Below are positions 8,222 to 18,533 of a stretch of DNA of 32,455 bases, one piece after another (the stretch's first letter is position 1; each line of letters starts with the position of its first letter). Under the pieces are notes generated by a model. The model saw only the letters and a list, made by a program, of their open reading frames with translations, made no database searches and had not been told where the DNA came from. This DNA is from an uncultured Prevotellaceae bacterium. Its GTDB lineage: Bacteria; Bacteroidota; Bacteroidia; Bacteroidales; Bacteroidaceae. The stretch is from the NCBI GenBank assembly GCA_947307015.1, contig CAMZHV010000036.1:1-32455 (forward strand). Direction: 5' to 3'. The position numbers and the translations under genes are program-made.

Positions 8222-10588
8222 ATGAAATACGCCGATTTACCCAAACACAAGTTGAACCATCTGGTGAAACCTGCCGACCTGACTTTGGAGGACTGGCAGG
8301 TGATGCTGCGAATGCAGCAGGCGCAGCGCGAGGACTTCGACGTGGAGTGTGTCAGCGAGCGCTACAACCCTGGCGAGTACCGCGTACACAGCCCCAAGTC
8401 GGGAGCCGTGTACAAGGTGGTCTTCCGCGGTTCCAAGAGCCCCTGGAACTACTGCGAGTGCATGGATTTCAAGACGTCGCAGCTCGGCACATGCAAGCAC
8501 ATTGAGGGAGCACGTCAGTGGATTGCCGACCATCACAAGCGCATCCACTGGGACCTGCCTGCCTACACGAGCGTCTACCTGAGCTATCGCGGTAATGTCC
8601 GTCAGGTGAAGATCCGTGTCGGTTCATCACACGAAAAAGAGTTCCGTGCGCTGACGGCCAAGTACTTCGATGCCCTTGACACGCTGCTGCCCAAGGCCTT
8701 CGAGCATTTCGGCGAGTTCCTGAGCGAGGCCAGAAAGATCGACGACAGCTTCCGTTGCTACCAGGATGCCTTGGACTTCGTCGTGGAGCAGCGCGAAGCC
8801 ATCGCCCGCCGCAAGGTCGTGGACGGAAAATACGACGATGCGGCAATGGATACGCTGCTGCGTACGACGCTCTATCCTTATCAGAAGGAGGGTGTGCGCT
8901 TTGCTGCGCGTGCGGGTCGAGCCATCATCGCCGACGAGATGGGCTTGGGAAAGACCGTGCAGGCCATCGCCACGGCCGAGCTGCTACGTCGCGAGGGTTT
9001 CGTGAGCAGCGTGTTGGTGCTGTGTCCGACAACGCTGAAATACCAGTGGAAGCGCGAAATCGAGCGCTTCACGGAGACCAGCGTGCAGGTCATCGAGGGC
9101 ACACCGGAGCGCCGCAGTGAACAGATGGAGAGCGAGGCCTACTACAAGATTGCTTCCTATAATAATATCGTGGGGCACGAAAATCCGCTGTCCTTCGACA
9201 TGCTGATCCTCGATGAGGTGCAACGCCTGAAGAACTGGAACACGCAGATCTCACGTGCCGCCCGTCGCATCACGTCGCGCTACTCGCTCATCCTCAGCGG
9301 CACGCCCTTAGAGAACCGTTTAGAGGAGCTGTTCAGCATCGTGGAGTTTGTGGACCAGTACCTACTCTCACCCTATTATCTCTTCCGCGACAAATACATC
9401 GTCGTGGACGATGAGGGGCGCACCATCGGCTACCGCAACCTCAGCGACATCAGTCAGCGCATGAGCGGTGTGATGATACGTCGGACAAAGGCTGATGTCG
9501 CCCAGCAACTGCCGGCGCGCATCGACAAGAATCTCTTCGTGCCGATGACGGAACAGCAGATGGACGCCCACCACGACCTGAAGTTGCAGGCCGCACGCCT
9601 CGTGTCGAAATGGCATCGCCAGCATTTCCTCTCTGAAATGGATCGTCGCCAGTTGCTGCTGACCTTGCAGCAAATGCGCATGACATGCGACAGTCTCTTC
9701 ATCCTTGATGAGCATAGCCGCTACGACACCAAGGTTGAGGAAGTGATGAATATCCTCGACGAATGTGGTGTGACAGTGAACGGAGAAGGCGAAGCGTCTC
9801 CCCTATTAGGGAAAGGAGAAATAAGGGGAGCGATGGGAGACATCAAGAGAGCAGGAGCGACGAAGGTTGTTATCTTTAGCCAATGGGAGCGCATGACGCG
9901 CTTAGTGGCTCAGGAATTGGAGCGCAGCGGCGTGGAATTTGCGTATCTGCATGGCAACGTGCCGTCGCGTGAGCGTAAAGAGCGCATCGAAGCCTTCCAG
10001 AGCGACCCGCAGATCCGTGTGTTCCTCTCCACGGATGCCGGCTCCACGGGCCTAAACCTCCAGGCGGCCAATGTCGTCATCAACCTCGATATGCCATGGA
10101 ACCCCGCCGTACTGGAACAGCGCATCGGTCGCATCCATCGCCTCGGACAGCAGCGCGGCGTGGAGGTCATCAACCTCATCTCTACGGGTACGATCGAAGA
10201 AGATATGTTGTCGAAGCTACGTTTCAAGGCCTCGCTCTTCGAGGGCGTCCTCGACGGCGGCGAAGATGCCGTATTCCTCAGTAGCGATCAGTTCGACGGT
10301 CTGCTCAGCGGCCTACAGGGATATATAGAGGAGAACGATGGCGATAAGATGGAAGCCATCTCCGTAGCCGACGAGGAATCATCGTTCGCACGAAACCCTG
10401 TTCAAAAGGAACTGACGTTCGAGGAACCCGCCCCTGAGGTAAACACAGCTCAACAAGCACCAGTTCCCGAAGTGTCAGCGCCTGTGCTGCAACGCTTGGC
10501 CAACGATCTGTCCGACCTTCTGTTGGCCGACGATGCTACGCGGCGCAAGGCGGCAGAATGGCTCCTGCAATTGACAAAGACAAAATAA
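8222..10588 (+). CDS. SWIM zinc-finger SNF2-family DNA translocase/helicase
   Basis: The 788-residue product has a SWIM-type zinc finger near residues 78-96 (CEC, then CKH), then a SNF2 ATPase: Walker A DEMGLGKT at about 237-244, motif II DEVQ near 330, SGTPLENR near 358, and a helicase C domain at about 547-656 with QRIGRIHRLGQQ. Such proteins move along double-stranded DNA and remodel protein-DNA complexes. The exact role in this family is not established. The start ATG at 8222 lies just after its promoter. Residues of about 525-540 come from a palindromic insertion. The C-terminal 100 residues are variable. The GH95 gene follows after 73 bases. Confidence 0.92.
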   Translation: MKYADLPKHKLNHLVKPADLTLEDWQVMLRMQQAQREDFDVECVSERYNPGEYRVHSPKSGAVYKVVFRGSKSPWNYCECMDFKTSQLGTCKHIEGARQWIADHHKRIHWDLPAYTSVYLSYRGNVRQVKIRVGSSHEKEFRALTAKYFDALDTLLPKAFEHFGEFLSEARKIDDSFRCYQDALDFVVEQREAIARRKVVDGKYDDAAMDTLLRTTLYPYQKEGVRFAARAGRAIIADEMGLGKTVQAIATAELLRREGFVSSVLVLCPTTLKYQWKREIERFTETSVQVIEGTPERRSEQMESEAYYKIASYNNIVGHENPLSFDMLILDEVQRLKNWNTQISRAARRITSRYSLILSGTPLENRLEELFSIVEFVDQYLLSPYYLFRDKYIVVDDEGRTIGYRNLSDISQRMSGVMIRRTKADVAQQLPARIDKNLFVPMTEQQMDAHHDLKLQAARLVSKWHRQHFLSEMDRRQLLLTLQQMRMTCDSLFILDEHSRYDTKVEEVMNILDECGVTVNGEGEASPLLGKGEIRGAMGDIKRAGATKVVIFSQWERMTRLVAQELERSGVEFAYLHGNVPSRERKERIEAFQSDPQIRVFLSTDAGSTGLNLQAANVVINLDMPWNPAVLEQRIGRIHRLGQQRGVEVINLISTGTIEEDMLSKLRFKASLFEGVLDGGEDAVFLSSDQFDGLLSGLQGYIEENDGDKMEAISVADEESSFARNPVQKELTFEEPAPEVNTAQQAPVPEVSAPVLQRLANDLSDLLLADDATRRKAAEWLLQLTKTK
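9796..9841 (+). repeat. Palindromic insertion in frame within the SNF2 gene
   Basis: Nested inverted repeats ctcccct (9798-9804)/aggggag (9824-9830) and gtctccc (9796-9802)/gggagac (9835-9841) occupy the linker just before the helicase C domain. They encode a low-complexity stretch (EASPLLGKGEIRGAMGD). The G/C-rich ctccc...gggag design resembles the element at 4441-4486 and 32126-32166, but without the shared trailer, so kinship is uncertain. Confidence 0.5.
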
Positions 10589-10596
10589 AGTCATAA

Positions 10597-10636
10597 CGGA
10601 ATCACGAAATATCGGAATCACGAAACATCGAAACCT
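10597..10636. repeat. Five 8-bp tandem units between SNF2 and GH95 genes
   Basis: Octamers cggaatca, cgaaatat, cggaatca, cgaaacat and cgaaacct follow one another from 10597, giving also a near-exact 16-bp duplication (15 of 16 identical). The array fills over half of the 73-base gap, and no TAnnTTTG promoter is seen there, so the GH95 gene may depend on readthrough from the SNF2 gene. Confidence 0.8.
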
Positions 10637-10661
10637 TATAACGAAATAACTATCACGACTT

Positions 10662-13031
10662 ATGTTGAAAAGCATTCTCTTGAGCGTAGCCCTGTCCGCG
10701 ACTACCGTGCTGCGCTATTTCCAGCCCGCTCAGGAATGGGTAGAGGCGCTGCCCGTCGGCAACGGGCATATCGGTGCCATGGTCTATGGCGGCACCGACA
10801 AGGAGACTATACAGCTGAATGAAGGCACCTTCTGGGGCGGCGGTCCGCATCGCAACGATGCCGACAAAGCCCTGGAAAACCTCGCCCGTGTGCGGGAGCT
10901 GATCTTCGAAGGCAAGAATGCCGAGGCACAGCGCATCATGGATCGCAACTTCATGACCGGGCGCAACGGTATGCCTTACCAGACGTTAGGTAGCCTGGAG
11001 ATCGAAGCCCTGCAACCAACAGGTACGGTCACGGAGTACGAACGCAGCTTGGATATCGCGCAGGCTGTAGCTACGACAAAATGGACGGACGGCGAGGGCG
11101 TCACCTACACCCGTGAGGTGCTATCCTCGCTGCCAAACCGTGTTGTAGCGGTTCACGTCACCGCCTCGAAACCTGGCAGTCTCAACTTCCGCCTACGCTT
11201 TCGCTCGCCCCTCGACCTCCAGCGCAGTCACAGTGCTACGGGCCTAATCATTTCGGCCATGGGGCGTGACCACGAAGGCGTGAAAGGCGTAGTGAAGATG
11301 CAGACAGAGGCCCGCGTAAAACTGAGGGATGGCGTGCAGGAGCTGACCGACAGCACGCTGACCGTGCGCGATGCGACGGAAGCCCTCATCCTCATCGGCG
11401 CCGCTACGAACTTTGTCAACTACCACGACGTATCGGGTAATCCCGCCCAGCGCGTCGCAGATATGTTGGGCGCCGTAGGCAACCGTCCGTGGCGAGCATT
11501 GCTCAGAGCGCATACAGCTGCTTACCGCCGCTATTTCGACCGTGTCAACCTTCGCCTCGAAGGCAGTCCCGCCGAGGTTGACACCATGCAGACCGATCGC
11601 CGCGTCGTACGCTTTGCCAAGGGCGAGGCCGACCCATCGCTGGTGGCACTGATGTTCAACTACGGCCGCTACCTGCTCATTTCCACGTCACAGCCCGGCG
11701 GGCAGTGCGCTGGCTTGCAAGGACTTTGGAACAAGGATCTGTTAGCTCCGTGGGACGGCAAATACACCATCAACATCAATGCCGAAATGAATTATTGGCC
11801 CGCTGAGGTTTGCAATCTCAGCGAGCTGGCAGAGCCACTGTTTGACCTCATCCGCGACCTCAGCGAGACGGGTCAGGAGACAGCCCGCACCATGTATGGC
11901 GCCCGCGGCTGGATGGCGCATCACAACACTGACATTTGGCGTTCCACGGGCATGGTCGACGGCCCCTTCTGGGGCGCATGGCCCATGGGCGGTGCATGGC
12001 TGACAACCCATCTATGGGAACACTGGCTCTTCACGGGTGACCGCACCTTCCTGGCCAAAGCTTATCCCGTGATGGTGGGCGCTGCGGAGTTCCTGCAGTC
12101 GTTCCTTGTGCGTCATCCGAAGTACGGCTGGCTGGTCACCTGCCCTTCTGTATCACCTGAGCATGGCCCAGGTGCTGAGTTCGGCGGCATCTCTGTTTGT
12201 GCTGGCCCGACAATGGACACTCAAATCGCCTACGACGTCCTCAGTCAGACAGTCTCCGCAGCCCGTACTTTGGGAATCGACGAACCCTTCGCCGTCAGCC
12301 TGATGGAAACCCTAGACCAGCTGCCGCCGATGCAGGTGGGACGCTATGGCCAGCTACAGGAGTGGTTGGAAGATGTCGACGGCATCGATGACCACCATCG
12401 CCATGTCTCACATCTCTATGGTTTATATCCAAGTCATCAGATATCTGCTTCCGCAACACCCGACGCATGGCGTGCCAGCCGCACGAGCCTCCTCTATCGC
12501 GGCGACGACGCTACGGGATGGAGCATCGGCTGGAAGTTGAATATGTGGGCGCGCCTGTTGGACGGCAACCATGCCTACACGATGATCCGCACGCTGCTAA
12601 ACCTTTTGCCCAACGACCGCGCAGGCCGTCGTTTCCCTGCTGGCCGTGTCTATCCAAACCTCTTCGATGCCCATCCGCCCTTCCAGATTGACGGCAACTT
12701 CGGCTTCACGGCCGGTGTGGCAGAGATGCTCCTGCAGAGCCATGAAGGTTTCCTGCGTCTGCTGCCTGCGTTGCCCGACACTTGGCCTGAGGGTGAGATC
12801 ACAGGTCTGCGTGCCCGTGGCGGCTTCGAAGTGAGTATGCAGTGGCAGGGTGGCAAGCTCTCTAAGGCTACCATCAAGAGCCTTGTCGGCAAGCCCTGCC
12901 GCGTATATGTTGGCCAGCAGAACGTCCAAATCAAAAACGCTGCCGGAAGTGCCGTGGCTTCACGGCGAATCTCAGACAGCGTTGTGGAATTTTACACCAT
13001 GCAAGGTGTAACGTATTCACTGCAACTTTAG
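10662..13031 (+). CDS. Glycoside hydrolase family 95, probable alpha-L-fucosidase
   Basis: GH95 enzymes release alpha-1,2-linked L-fucose, and some release L-galactose, by inversion. The 789-residue product has a hydrophobic N terminus consistent with export, then the family opening [21 protein letters not shown] and [16 protein letters not shown]. Motifs probably equivalent to the known catalytic residues are the Asn pair in [14 protein letters not shown] (N371, N373), the Glu of SPEH (E500) and the Asp of QIDGNFG (D677). These are assigned by motif, not alignment. Length is normal. The last 15 bases overlap the end of the GH51 gene on the other strand. Substrate may be fucosylated plant or host glycans. 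Confidence 0.92.
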   Translation: MLKSILLSVALSATTVLRYFQPAQEWVEALPVGNGHIGAMVYGGTDKETIQLNEGTFWGGGPHRNDADKALENLARVRELIFEGKNAEAQRIMDRNFMTGRNGMPYQTLGSLEIEALQPTGTVTEYERSLDIAQAVATTKWTDGEGVTYTREVLSSLPNRVVAVHVTASKPGSLNFRLRFRSPLDLQRSHSATGLIISAMGRDHEGVKGVVKMQTEARVKLRDGVQELTDSTLTVRDATEALILIGAATNFVNYHDVSGNPAQRVADMLGAVGNRPWRALLRAHTAAYRRYFDRVNLRLEGSPAEVDTMQTDRRVVRFAKGEADPSLVALMFNYGRYLLISTSQPGGQCAGLQGLWNKDLLAPWDGKYTININAEMNYWPAEVCNLSELAEPLFDLIRDLSETGQETARTMYGARGWMAHHNTDIWRSTGMVDGPFWGAWPMGGAWLTTHLWEHWLFTGDRTFLAKAYPVMVGAAEFLQSFLVRHPKYGWLVTCPSVSPEHGPGAEFGGISVCAGPTMDTQIAYDVLSQTVSAARTLGIDEPFAVSLMETLDQLPPMQVGRYGQLQEWLEDVDGIDDHHRHVSHLYGLYPSHQISASATPDAWRASRTSLLYRGDDATGWSIGWKLNMWARLLDGNHAYTMIRTLLNLLPNDRAGRRFPAGRVYPNLFDAHPPFQIDGNFGFTAGVAEMLLQSHEGFLRLLPALPDTWPEGEITGLRARGGFEVSMQWQGGKLSKATIKSLVGKPCRVYVGQQNVQIKNAAGSAVASRRISDSVVEFYTMQGVTYSLQL

Positions 13032-15521
13032 ACGCAGAATCGTTAGTGAGAAGGGACTCAAGGGAATGGCCAGTCTCTTCGAGCTCTCAGTGATGTTGAC
13101 GGGATACTCGATGGGCGACACCTTGAGCTGTGCGCGCATCGAGTTTTCGTCACTGCCTTTTTCTGAAGCGAGCACGATGGCACGGCCTTGAACCATCTCC
13201 TTGTCGTTCAGCTTGATGTCGGTGACTTGTCGGACGTTAGTGGGGTTCACGAGTTTCACGATCAACTCATTGCTCTTCTCGTCAAACGTAGCGTTAGCAT
13301 AGAGGCTTTGGCGCTCCGGCAAGCTGAACTCATGAATGAGCTGTCCATCAAGAAGACAGCGTGCAGAAGCGCCGTTCACCTGAATTTCCACATCATACCA
13401 GCGTCCTTCTTCAAGTGTGCCGCGGGCGGCTACGAGGGTGTTCTTGCCGCCGTTGGCCATGTGCTCGATGGCGTGCTGTGTATTGCCCCAACCACCGAGG
13501 TTCCACCAGATGAGGTTCTCGTCGTCCTCGGCTCCAAAGACAATGATGAAGCCTTCGTTGCCCTCCATACGGCGCGCCTGCACGTGGATGGTGTAGTCGT
13601 CGGGGAGTACTGTGGTGTTGAGGATCACAGAGCCTTCGGCACGCTGGTTTTGTTGTTTGAGCACAGCGTCACCGAAAGCCCACTGGCTCTGCGTGCGACC
13701 ACGGCTGTTAGCCTCACCACCGTATTTCTTCCATAATCCGCTATTCTCCATGAAGTTGTCTTGAAGGATGGTATTGCCGTCCTTGTCCTTCACTTCGAGG
13801 TTGCGGAATTCTGCCCTTGTGCCCCAAGTGGTGAAGCCTACATGATGACCGATGACGGGTGCAAGGGTGTTGTCGCTGACGGTGACGGGTATCACGCGCG
13901 TTCCTATATTATTTGCCATCATCTTCTGCACGTGATAAGATGGTGTGCCGAAGCTCTCCGAGGCATTAAAGCGGATCATGTCAGGACGCCAGGCGGGGTT
14001 ATGCTCATTAACGAAAATGGGAGCATACGAGCCCATGACGACGATGTCGGAGTTGCGTTCTAAGCCTTGCATATAGATGGCCTCACCGAGGGCAGCAGTG
14101 AGATGACCGTTGACGCCGAAGCCCTGTGTCACAGCATATTCGCCAATATAGATCTTCGGCCCTTGACGGTTGTAGGAGTCGTATTTGTGGAAATTCTTTT
14201 CGAACCATGAAGGCGAGCGGTAGTAGTGCTCATCGAGGATGTCGACAGGATGGTTGCTGCGCCACGACGGCTCATCGGTGCCCCACGACTCCACATTGCC
14301 GATGATTTCCACGTCAGGGTACTTGGCTTTGATGGCCTTGTAGAACTGAATGTAACGCTCGAAATAATGATCGCTCTGGTCACGATTATTGTCGAAATAG
14401 AAGTTGGCGTTCTCGTTGCCCACTTCCAGCAGACGCAATCCAAAAGGCTTGGGATGGCCGTTCTTGGCACGCTCGGCACCCCATTTCGTCATCTTGGCAT
14501 CGCCGTTGGCATACTCAATAGCGTCAAGAGCCTCTTGAATATATTCCTCAATCTGGTCATAGGGTTGCAGCCAGCCGTGGCCGATGCCTACGTTGACCAC
14601 AAACAACGGCTCAGCGCCAAGATCTTCAGCCAGTTGCAGCATCTCGTGGTAGCCGAAACCGTCTGTGATGTTGTAGCCCCAGTTGACAGAGAGATGACCA
14701 GGTCGCTGCTCAATGGGACCTATCGTGTTCTTCCATTCGAAGCGGTTGTGCAACTTATTGCGCTCAGTAGTCTGTCCCTCCACATAGCAACCGCCGGGGA
14801 AGCGCATAAACTTGGGATGCAAGTCTTCGAGGAGCTCTGCGAGATCAATACGGCAACCATTTTCACGGCCCTTGTAGGTCGGCGGAAACAGTGAGACGAC
14901 ATCCAAAGTGATCGTTCCGGGCTGTGTAAAGGTCAGCGCCAGACGACCCTCGGCATCGCTGCCCGTAGCCAGGATCTTAACGTCCTTGACCTGTGTCCAT
15001 TGTCCGGCTTTCAACTTCAAAGGCACGCTGGTCTGTCCGAGATTGCGACCGTCGCGACCGTTGAGCGAGACAATCATGTCACCCTTATATGCGGCATCGG
15101 ATTTCACCCAAGCCGAGAAAGTGTAGGTTGTCTGCTGACGGAAGGCCATGCCCCAATAGCCCTCATTCTGTATGCCGCCGTTCGGCGCGGACAACGTGAG
15201 GCGCAGGGCGTGAGCCTGTTTCGTATTGAGGAGGCTATTGGTGATGAGTGCTGCCGTAGCGTTGCCGAATGTCTGCCAATGGACGGGCCGCTCAACATCG
15301 TCTTCGAAGGAGCGGTTCTGCACAAGCTCGGCATAGAGGCCGCCGTCGCCAGCGTGGTTAATCTCCTCAAAGAAAATGCCATAGAGGCGCGGGCTGACTG
15401 TTGCGCCGGGATGTGCGATGTCGATGGTCACAGTGGGATGTGCTGCAGGTTGTGCATGGAGTCCAAAGCTCGCTACCATGAGTGAGACAAGGGCTGAGAT
15501 GAAGGTCTGGTGTCGTGTCAT
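13017..15521 (-). CDS. Glycoside hydrolase family 51 alpha-L-arabinofuranosidase, secreted
   Basis: GH51 enzymes remove terminal arabinofuranosyl groups from arabinan, arabinoxylan and related polymers with retention. The start at 15521 is chosen because it gives a signal peptide ([20 protein letters not shown], cleavage near LHA-QP) and because the promoter lies upstream at 15595-15625; the open frame continues to 15659 without support. The 834-residue product has a carbohydrate-binding-like region (about 100-210), then a TIM barrel with acid/base E370 in EVGNE and nucleophile E461 in YIGEYAV, and a C-terminal laminin-G/beta-sandwich-like region. It converges on the GH95 gene and overlaps it by 15 bases. 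Confidence 0.93.
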   Translation of the reverse strand: MTRHQTFISALVSLMVASFGLHAQPAAHPTVTIDIAHPGATVSPRLYGIFFEEINHAGDGGLYAELVQNRSFEDDVERPVHWQTFGNATAALITNSLLNTKQAHALRLTLSAPNGGIQNEGYWGMAFRQQTTYTFSAWVKSDAAYKGDMIVSLNGRDGRNLGQTSVPLKLKAGQWTQVKDVKILATGSDAEGRLALTFTQPGTITLDVVSLFPPTYKGRENGCRIDLAELLEDLHPKFMRFPGGCYVEGQTTERNKLHNRFEWKNTIGPIEQRPGHLSVNWGYNITDGFGYHEMLQLAEDLGAEPLFVVNVGIGHGWLQPYDQIEEYIQEALDAIEYANGDAKMTKWGAERAKNGHPKPFGLRLLEVGNENANFYFDNNRDQSDHYFERYIQFYKAIKAKYPDVEIIGNVESWGTDEPSWRSNHPVDILDEHYYRSPSWFEKNFHKYDSYNRQGPKIYIGEYAVTQGFGVNGHLTAALGEAIYMQGLERNSDIVVMGSYAPIFVNEHNPAWRPDMIRFNASESFGTPSYHVQKMMANNIGTRVIPVTVSDNTLAPVIGHHVGFTTWGTRAEFRNLEVKDKDGNTILQDNFMENSGLWKKYGGEANSRGRTQSQWAFGDAVLKQQNQRAEGSVILNTTVLPDDYTIHVQARRMEGNEGFIIVFGAEDDENLIWWNLGGWGNTQHAIEHMANGGKNTLVAARGTLEEGRWYDVEIQVNGASARCLLDGQLIHEFSLPERQSLYANATFDEKSNELIVKLVNPTNVRQVTDIKLNDKEMVQGRAIVLASEKGSDENSMRAQLKVSPIEYPVNITESSKRLAIPLSPFSLTILRLKLQ

Positions 15522-15594
15522 AATTGATGAGTTGAAGGGTGAAAAATCACGTAAAAAAGATGCGAAAGCGTCTGCAAAAACGTCTTTCAGTGGA

Positions 15595-15625
15595 CAAAAG
15601 TAATGGAAAGTGACAGCAAAACCAA
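15595..15625 (-). promoter_or_regulatory. Promoter of the GH51 gene
   Basis: On the minus strand TTG (15625-15623) and TACTTTTG (15602-15595) are 20 bases apart, matching the Bacteroidota consensus. Initiation near 15588 gives a leader of about 67 bases. It lies back to back with the promoter of the zinc-hook gene, with 17 bases between the two -33 elements. Confidence 0.75.
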
Positions 15626-15642
15626 AAAAGAAAGCATTTTTC

Positions 15643-15674
15643 TTGTCTTTTTTCCCCATTTTTGTCTACCTTTG
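15643..15674 (+). promoter_or_regulatory. Promoter of the zinc-hook coiled-coil gene
   Basis: TTG (15643-15645) and TACCTTTG (15667-15674) are 21 bases apart. Initiation near 15680 leaves about 17 bases before the ATG at 15697. This excludes the upstream ATG at 15610 as a translation start from this transcript. Confidence 0.8.
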
Positions 15675-15696
15675 CTCAACTTTTCAGAAATCTATC

Positions 15697-18387
15697 ATGA
15701 TAGACAGTCATACAACACCCCATAGCCGCGTCACCGTTGAGGAGGAAATCCGTCAGTGGTGGAACGCGCGTTTCAATACCCCTTTACCAGAGGACGTGAA
15801 ACAGTGGCTGCGTGAGACCATCCGCACGGAAGTTGCACGTCAGCGCCTTGCCGAGCATCGTCTTGACGATGTCACTTTGCAAAAAGTGCATGACGGTCGC
15901 CGCCTGAACCAGACGAAGCTCGACAACCTGGAGTCGGCCATCACACGTGTACGTCAGCAGCTCGACCGCTTACACCGTTTCGTTGCCATCAATACCGAAT
16001 TGACAGAACAAAAGGCACGCCTGTATCAGATCAACAAGCAGCAAGCCTCCATCCTCAGCGAGCAGAAGGAACTGGAGCGCTACGAAGAGTTCGAACCCAT
16101 CAGCGGCCGTTTCCAGCGCCTGCACACCCAGCTGCAGAACCTTGCCAACGGACGTCAGCTCATTTCGCAACTATCCATCAAACAGGAGGAGGCGCGCCGT
16201 CTGACCTCCGAGGCCGAAAAAAGTGTGCTCTTGGAGAAGGATAAAACAGATGATGCTACACAGGCCGTTGAACATGCAGCACGCGTCATGACTGAGGCGC
16301 AGCGCCTACAGACTCAGTTCGAAGATGCCCAGGCGGAGCATGAAGCCAATGCCATCGACCTGCAGCAGTTGCGTGAACGCGGAGACATGTTGCAGAAAGA
16401 ACGCCTGGAACAGGTACAGCGGAAAGAGAACTTGCAAAGAGAGTTGTCGACACTGCGGCTACAGCAACAGGCTTTGGAGGCTCATCGCAACATGATTCAA
16501 CAAGGCGGCGCCATTCAGGTGCGGTTGGACCGCCTGCTCGAAGCACGAGAACAGCGCGACTCGCTGACCGAAGAACTGAATCAGGCTGTACGTCGGCAGA
16601 ATGAGCGCGACGAGCAGTTGGGACGCCTCTTTTCAGAGAGCCAGTCTATCAACAGCACCATCAACTCATATAAAGAAGAGATGGCAGGCCACCGACAGAT
16701 CATCGCCGGTCAGGACAGCTTCGTTCTGCAACGCCGAGCGCTGGAACTACGCAGCCGCAAACTGATGCTCGAAACGGCGCTCTCGTTATGGCGAAGCATC
16801 GCAACAGGCTATGACATGATTGAACTTAAGGAGCAGTTCATCACGCAATTGCGCCTGCACACTGACCACCTGAACTACCGCATCGATGCCTTGGACAAGG
16901 ATGTGCGACAGATGACACGGCAACACGAACAGAAGACTTACCACTGGACGCTCTCCAAGAGCCAAAATGTCGTGCAGCTGCGCAGCGACCTGACCGAGGG
17001 TACTCCTTGCTCGGTTTGCGGTGCCACGCATCATCCCTGGCAGGGCGAGGGTGTCACGGAACAGAACGCCCTCATCTCATCGCTGAAAGCCGACTGCGAA
17101 GCCATCGATACGGAACTGCGCAGCAAGCGCCAGCAACTCGATGAGCTGCAACGCGATCTCACGGCAACGCAAGCCAAATTGGAAGTAGAGAACGTGAACC
17201 TCCAGCACCTGCGCGAACGACAGAAGAAGGATACTGAGGAATGGCAGACGTTCTGCCACCTCGACCGCTCCTTCATCGACTGCTCCTCATCGACCAACCG
17301 CGAGGCCCGCCTGAAGTTCATACAACAGCTCATCGAGAAGACCACGGTAGATGCCGAGGAGGCCGAGAAGGAGCTGAACGCCTTCACCTTCCATTTGGAT
17401 GCCATATCCTCGCTGGACAATGAGATACAGCTGCAACAGCAGAAAGCCGCCGACCTCGCACTACGCCTCAACGAGGTGAACACCGCCTGTCAGGTCATGG
17501 CCGGCCACGTGGAACGCCTCAACGAGCGTCAGCACACGGCCACAGAGACCTACAGCCGCCGCTACAACGCCTTGGAGAAGCTCATCACCATCCCCGAATG
17601 GTTCAAGACCTGGCGCGCATCCCACGAGAGCGTCAAGCAGACCATACAGCAGATGATGGATCAGTGGCAGCAACTGGACGACGACACCGTCAAACGTGAA
17701 CTGCAACTGGCTGAAGCTGAAGCCATCGTAGCACAGCTCGACCGCGCCATCGAAATGGCAAATGCCGACATCGCCCTCTGCGATGGCATTGCCACCAAGA
17801 CCAAGGAGCGGATGGAGAAGGCACAGAATGCACTGGTCAAGCTGGTACCCTCAATGGATGGTGTAGGCTACTTCAAGGACAGCTTCGACAAACATGCTGC
17901 ACAGCGCGAGTTGCTGGCCAAGAGCCGCGAGAACTATCTGGCACACCTACGTGAGCAGCTGGCTTTGGAAGCACAACGCGAGGCCATCGAGAAAGCGAAC
18001 CAGCTCATTGAACAAAGCAATGCCGTAGAACAGCGCGAGCTGGACGTGTGGATGCAACGTTATAATGCCAACAACCCGCCTGTGCAGATGGGTGAGTTGG
18101 AACGCTTGCTGGCCGATGGCCGCGACTGGAGCGAGATCCGTAGACGCGTACGTGAGATCATCTTGGAACAGACCACGACACAAGCACGTGTCGACCGTTT
18201 GCGCTCGCAGATCATCTCCTTACAGGCCGACGGCCTCAGACCTATCGCCGACAATGGCGACAACGAACAGGAGGCCTTGCAAGCTCAACTCGACGAGCTG
18301 GAAGACCAGCGGCGCAAGATTCTGCAACAGATTGCCCGCTTCGACGAGCTCTTGCGACTGCATCGGCAGACCGAAACCGCACTTTGA
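15697..18387 (+). CDS. Rad50/SbcC-like zinc-hook coiled-coil protein without ATPase domains
   Basis: The 896-residue product is almost entirely Glu/Gln/Arg/Leu-rich coiled coil. At its centre (C438 and C441, midpoint 448) lies the sequence GTPCSVCGATHHPW, closely like the CxxC zinc hook of SbcC, which in Rad50/SbcC dimerises two coiled-coil arms through a shared zinc. SbcC proteins carry a Walker A at the N terminus and signature plus Walker B at the C terminus. Here residues 1-100 and 800-896 have none of these (no GxxxxGKS, no LSGG, no DE Walker B), and no such frames lie on either side. No sbcD is adjacent. It may therefore be a structural or dominant partner of another SMC-like protein; function unknown. 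Start chosen from the promoter position. Confidence 0.85.
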   Translation: MIDSHTTPHSRVTVEEEIRQWWNARFNTPLPEDVKQWLRETIRTEVARQRLAEHRLDDVTLQKVHDGRRLNQTKLDNLESAITRVRQQLDRLHRFVAINTELTEQKARLYQINKQQASILSEQKELERYEEFEPISGRFQRLHTQLQNLANGRQLISQLSIKQEEARRLTSEAEKSVLLEKDKTDDATQAVEHAARVMTEAQRLQTQFEDAQAEHEANAIDLQQLRERGDMLQKERLEQVQRKENLQRELSTLRLQQQALEAHRNMIQQGGAIQVRLDRLLEAREQRDSLTEELNQAVRRQNERDEQLGRLFSESQSINSTINSYKEEMAGHRQIIAGQDSFVLQRRALELRSRKLMLETALSLWRSIATGYDMIELKEQFITQLRLHTDHLNYRIDALDKDVRQMTRQHEQKTYHWTLSKSQNVVQLRSDLTEGTPCSVCGATHHPWQGEGVTEQNALISSLKADCEAIDTELRSKRQQLDELQRDLTATQAKLEVENVNLQHLRERQKKDTEEWQTFCHLDRSFIDCSSSTNREARLKFIQQLIEKTTVDAEEAEKELNAFTFHLDAISSLDNEIQLQQQKAADLALRLNEVNTACQVMAGHVERLNERQHTATETYSRRYNALEKLITIPEWFKTWRASHESVKQTIQQMMDQWQQLDDDTVKRELQLAEAEAIVAQLDRAIEMANADIALCDGIATKTKERMEKAQNALVKLVPSMDGVGYFKDSFDKHAAQRELLAKSRENYLAHLREQLALEAQREAIEKANQLIEQSNAVEQRELDVWMQRYNANNPPVQMGELERLLADGRDWSEIRRRVREIILEQTTTQARVDRLRSQIISLQADGLRPIADNGDNEQEALQAQLDELEDQRRKILQQIARFDELLRLHRQTETAL

Positions 18388-18461
18388 GCATGAACGGGAA
18401 CAGGAAAAATATTGAAAACTCCCTTATTTTTGTTACTGAGGCAAGAAAAAAAGTTAAAGGA

Positions 18462-18493
18462 TTCGTCTAATTCAAAAAAATCCCCTAATTTTG
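18462..18493 (+). promoter_or_regulatory. Probable promoter of the AraC/DPP III/purA gene string
   Basis: TAATTTTG (18486-18493) matches TAnnTTTG; the upstream element is TTCG (18462-18465) with a 20-base spacer, one base off the TTTG consensus. Initiation near 18500 leaves about 34 bases before the ATG at 18534. Confidence 0.6.
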
Positions 18494-18533
18494 CACGGTC
18501 GAATCAAATACAATAACTTAAAACCTCAGCTTT

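Noticed and set aside
15522..15659. Upstream extension of the GH51 protein by 46 residues
   Set aside because: It would bury the signal peptide and cover the promoter at 15595-15625.
15610..15696. Upstream ATG extending the zinc-hook protein by 29 residues
   Set aside because: The gene's promoter (15643-15674) lies within the extension, so that start would not be on the transcript.
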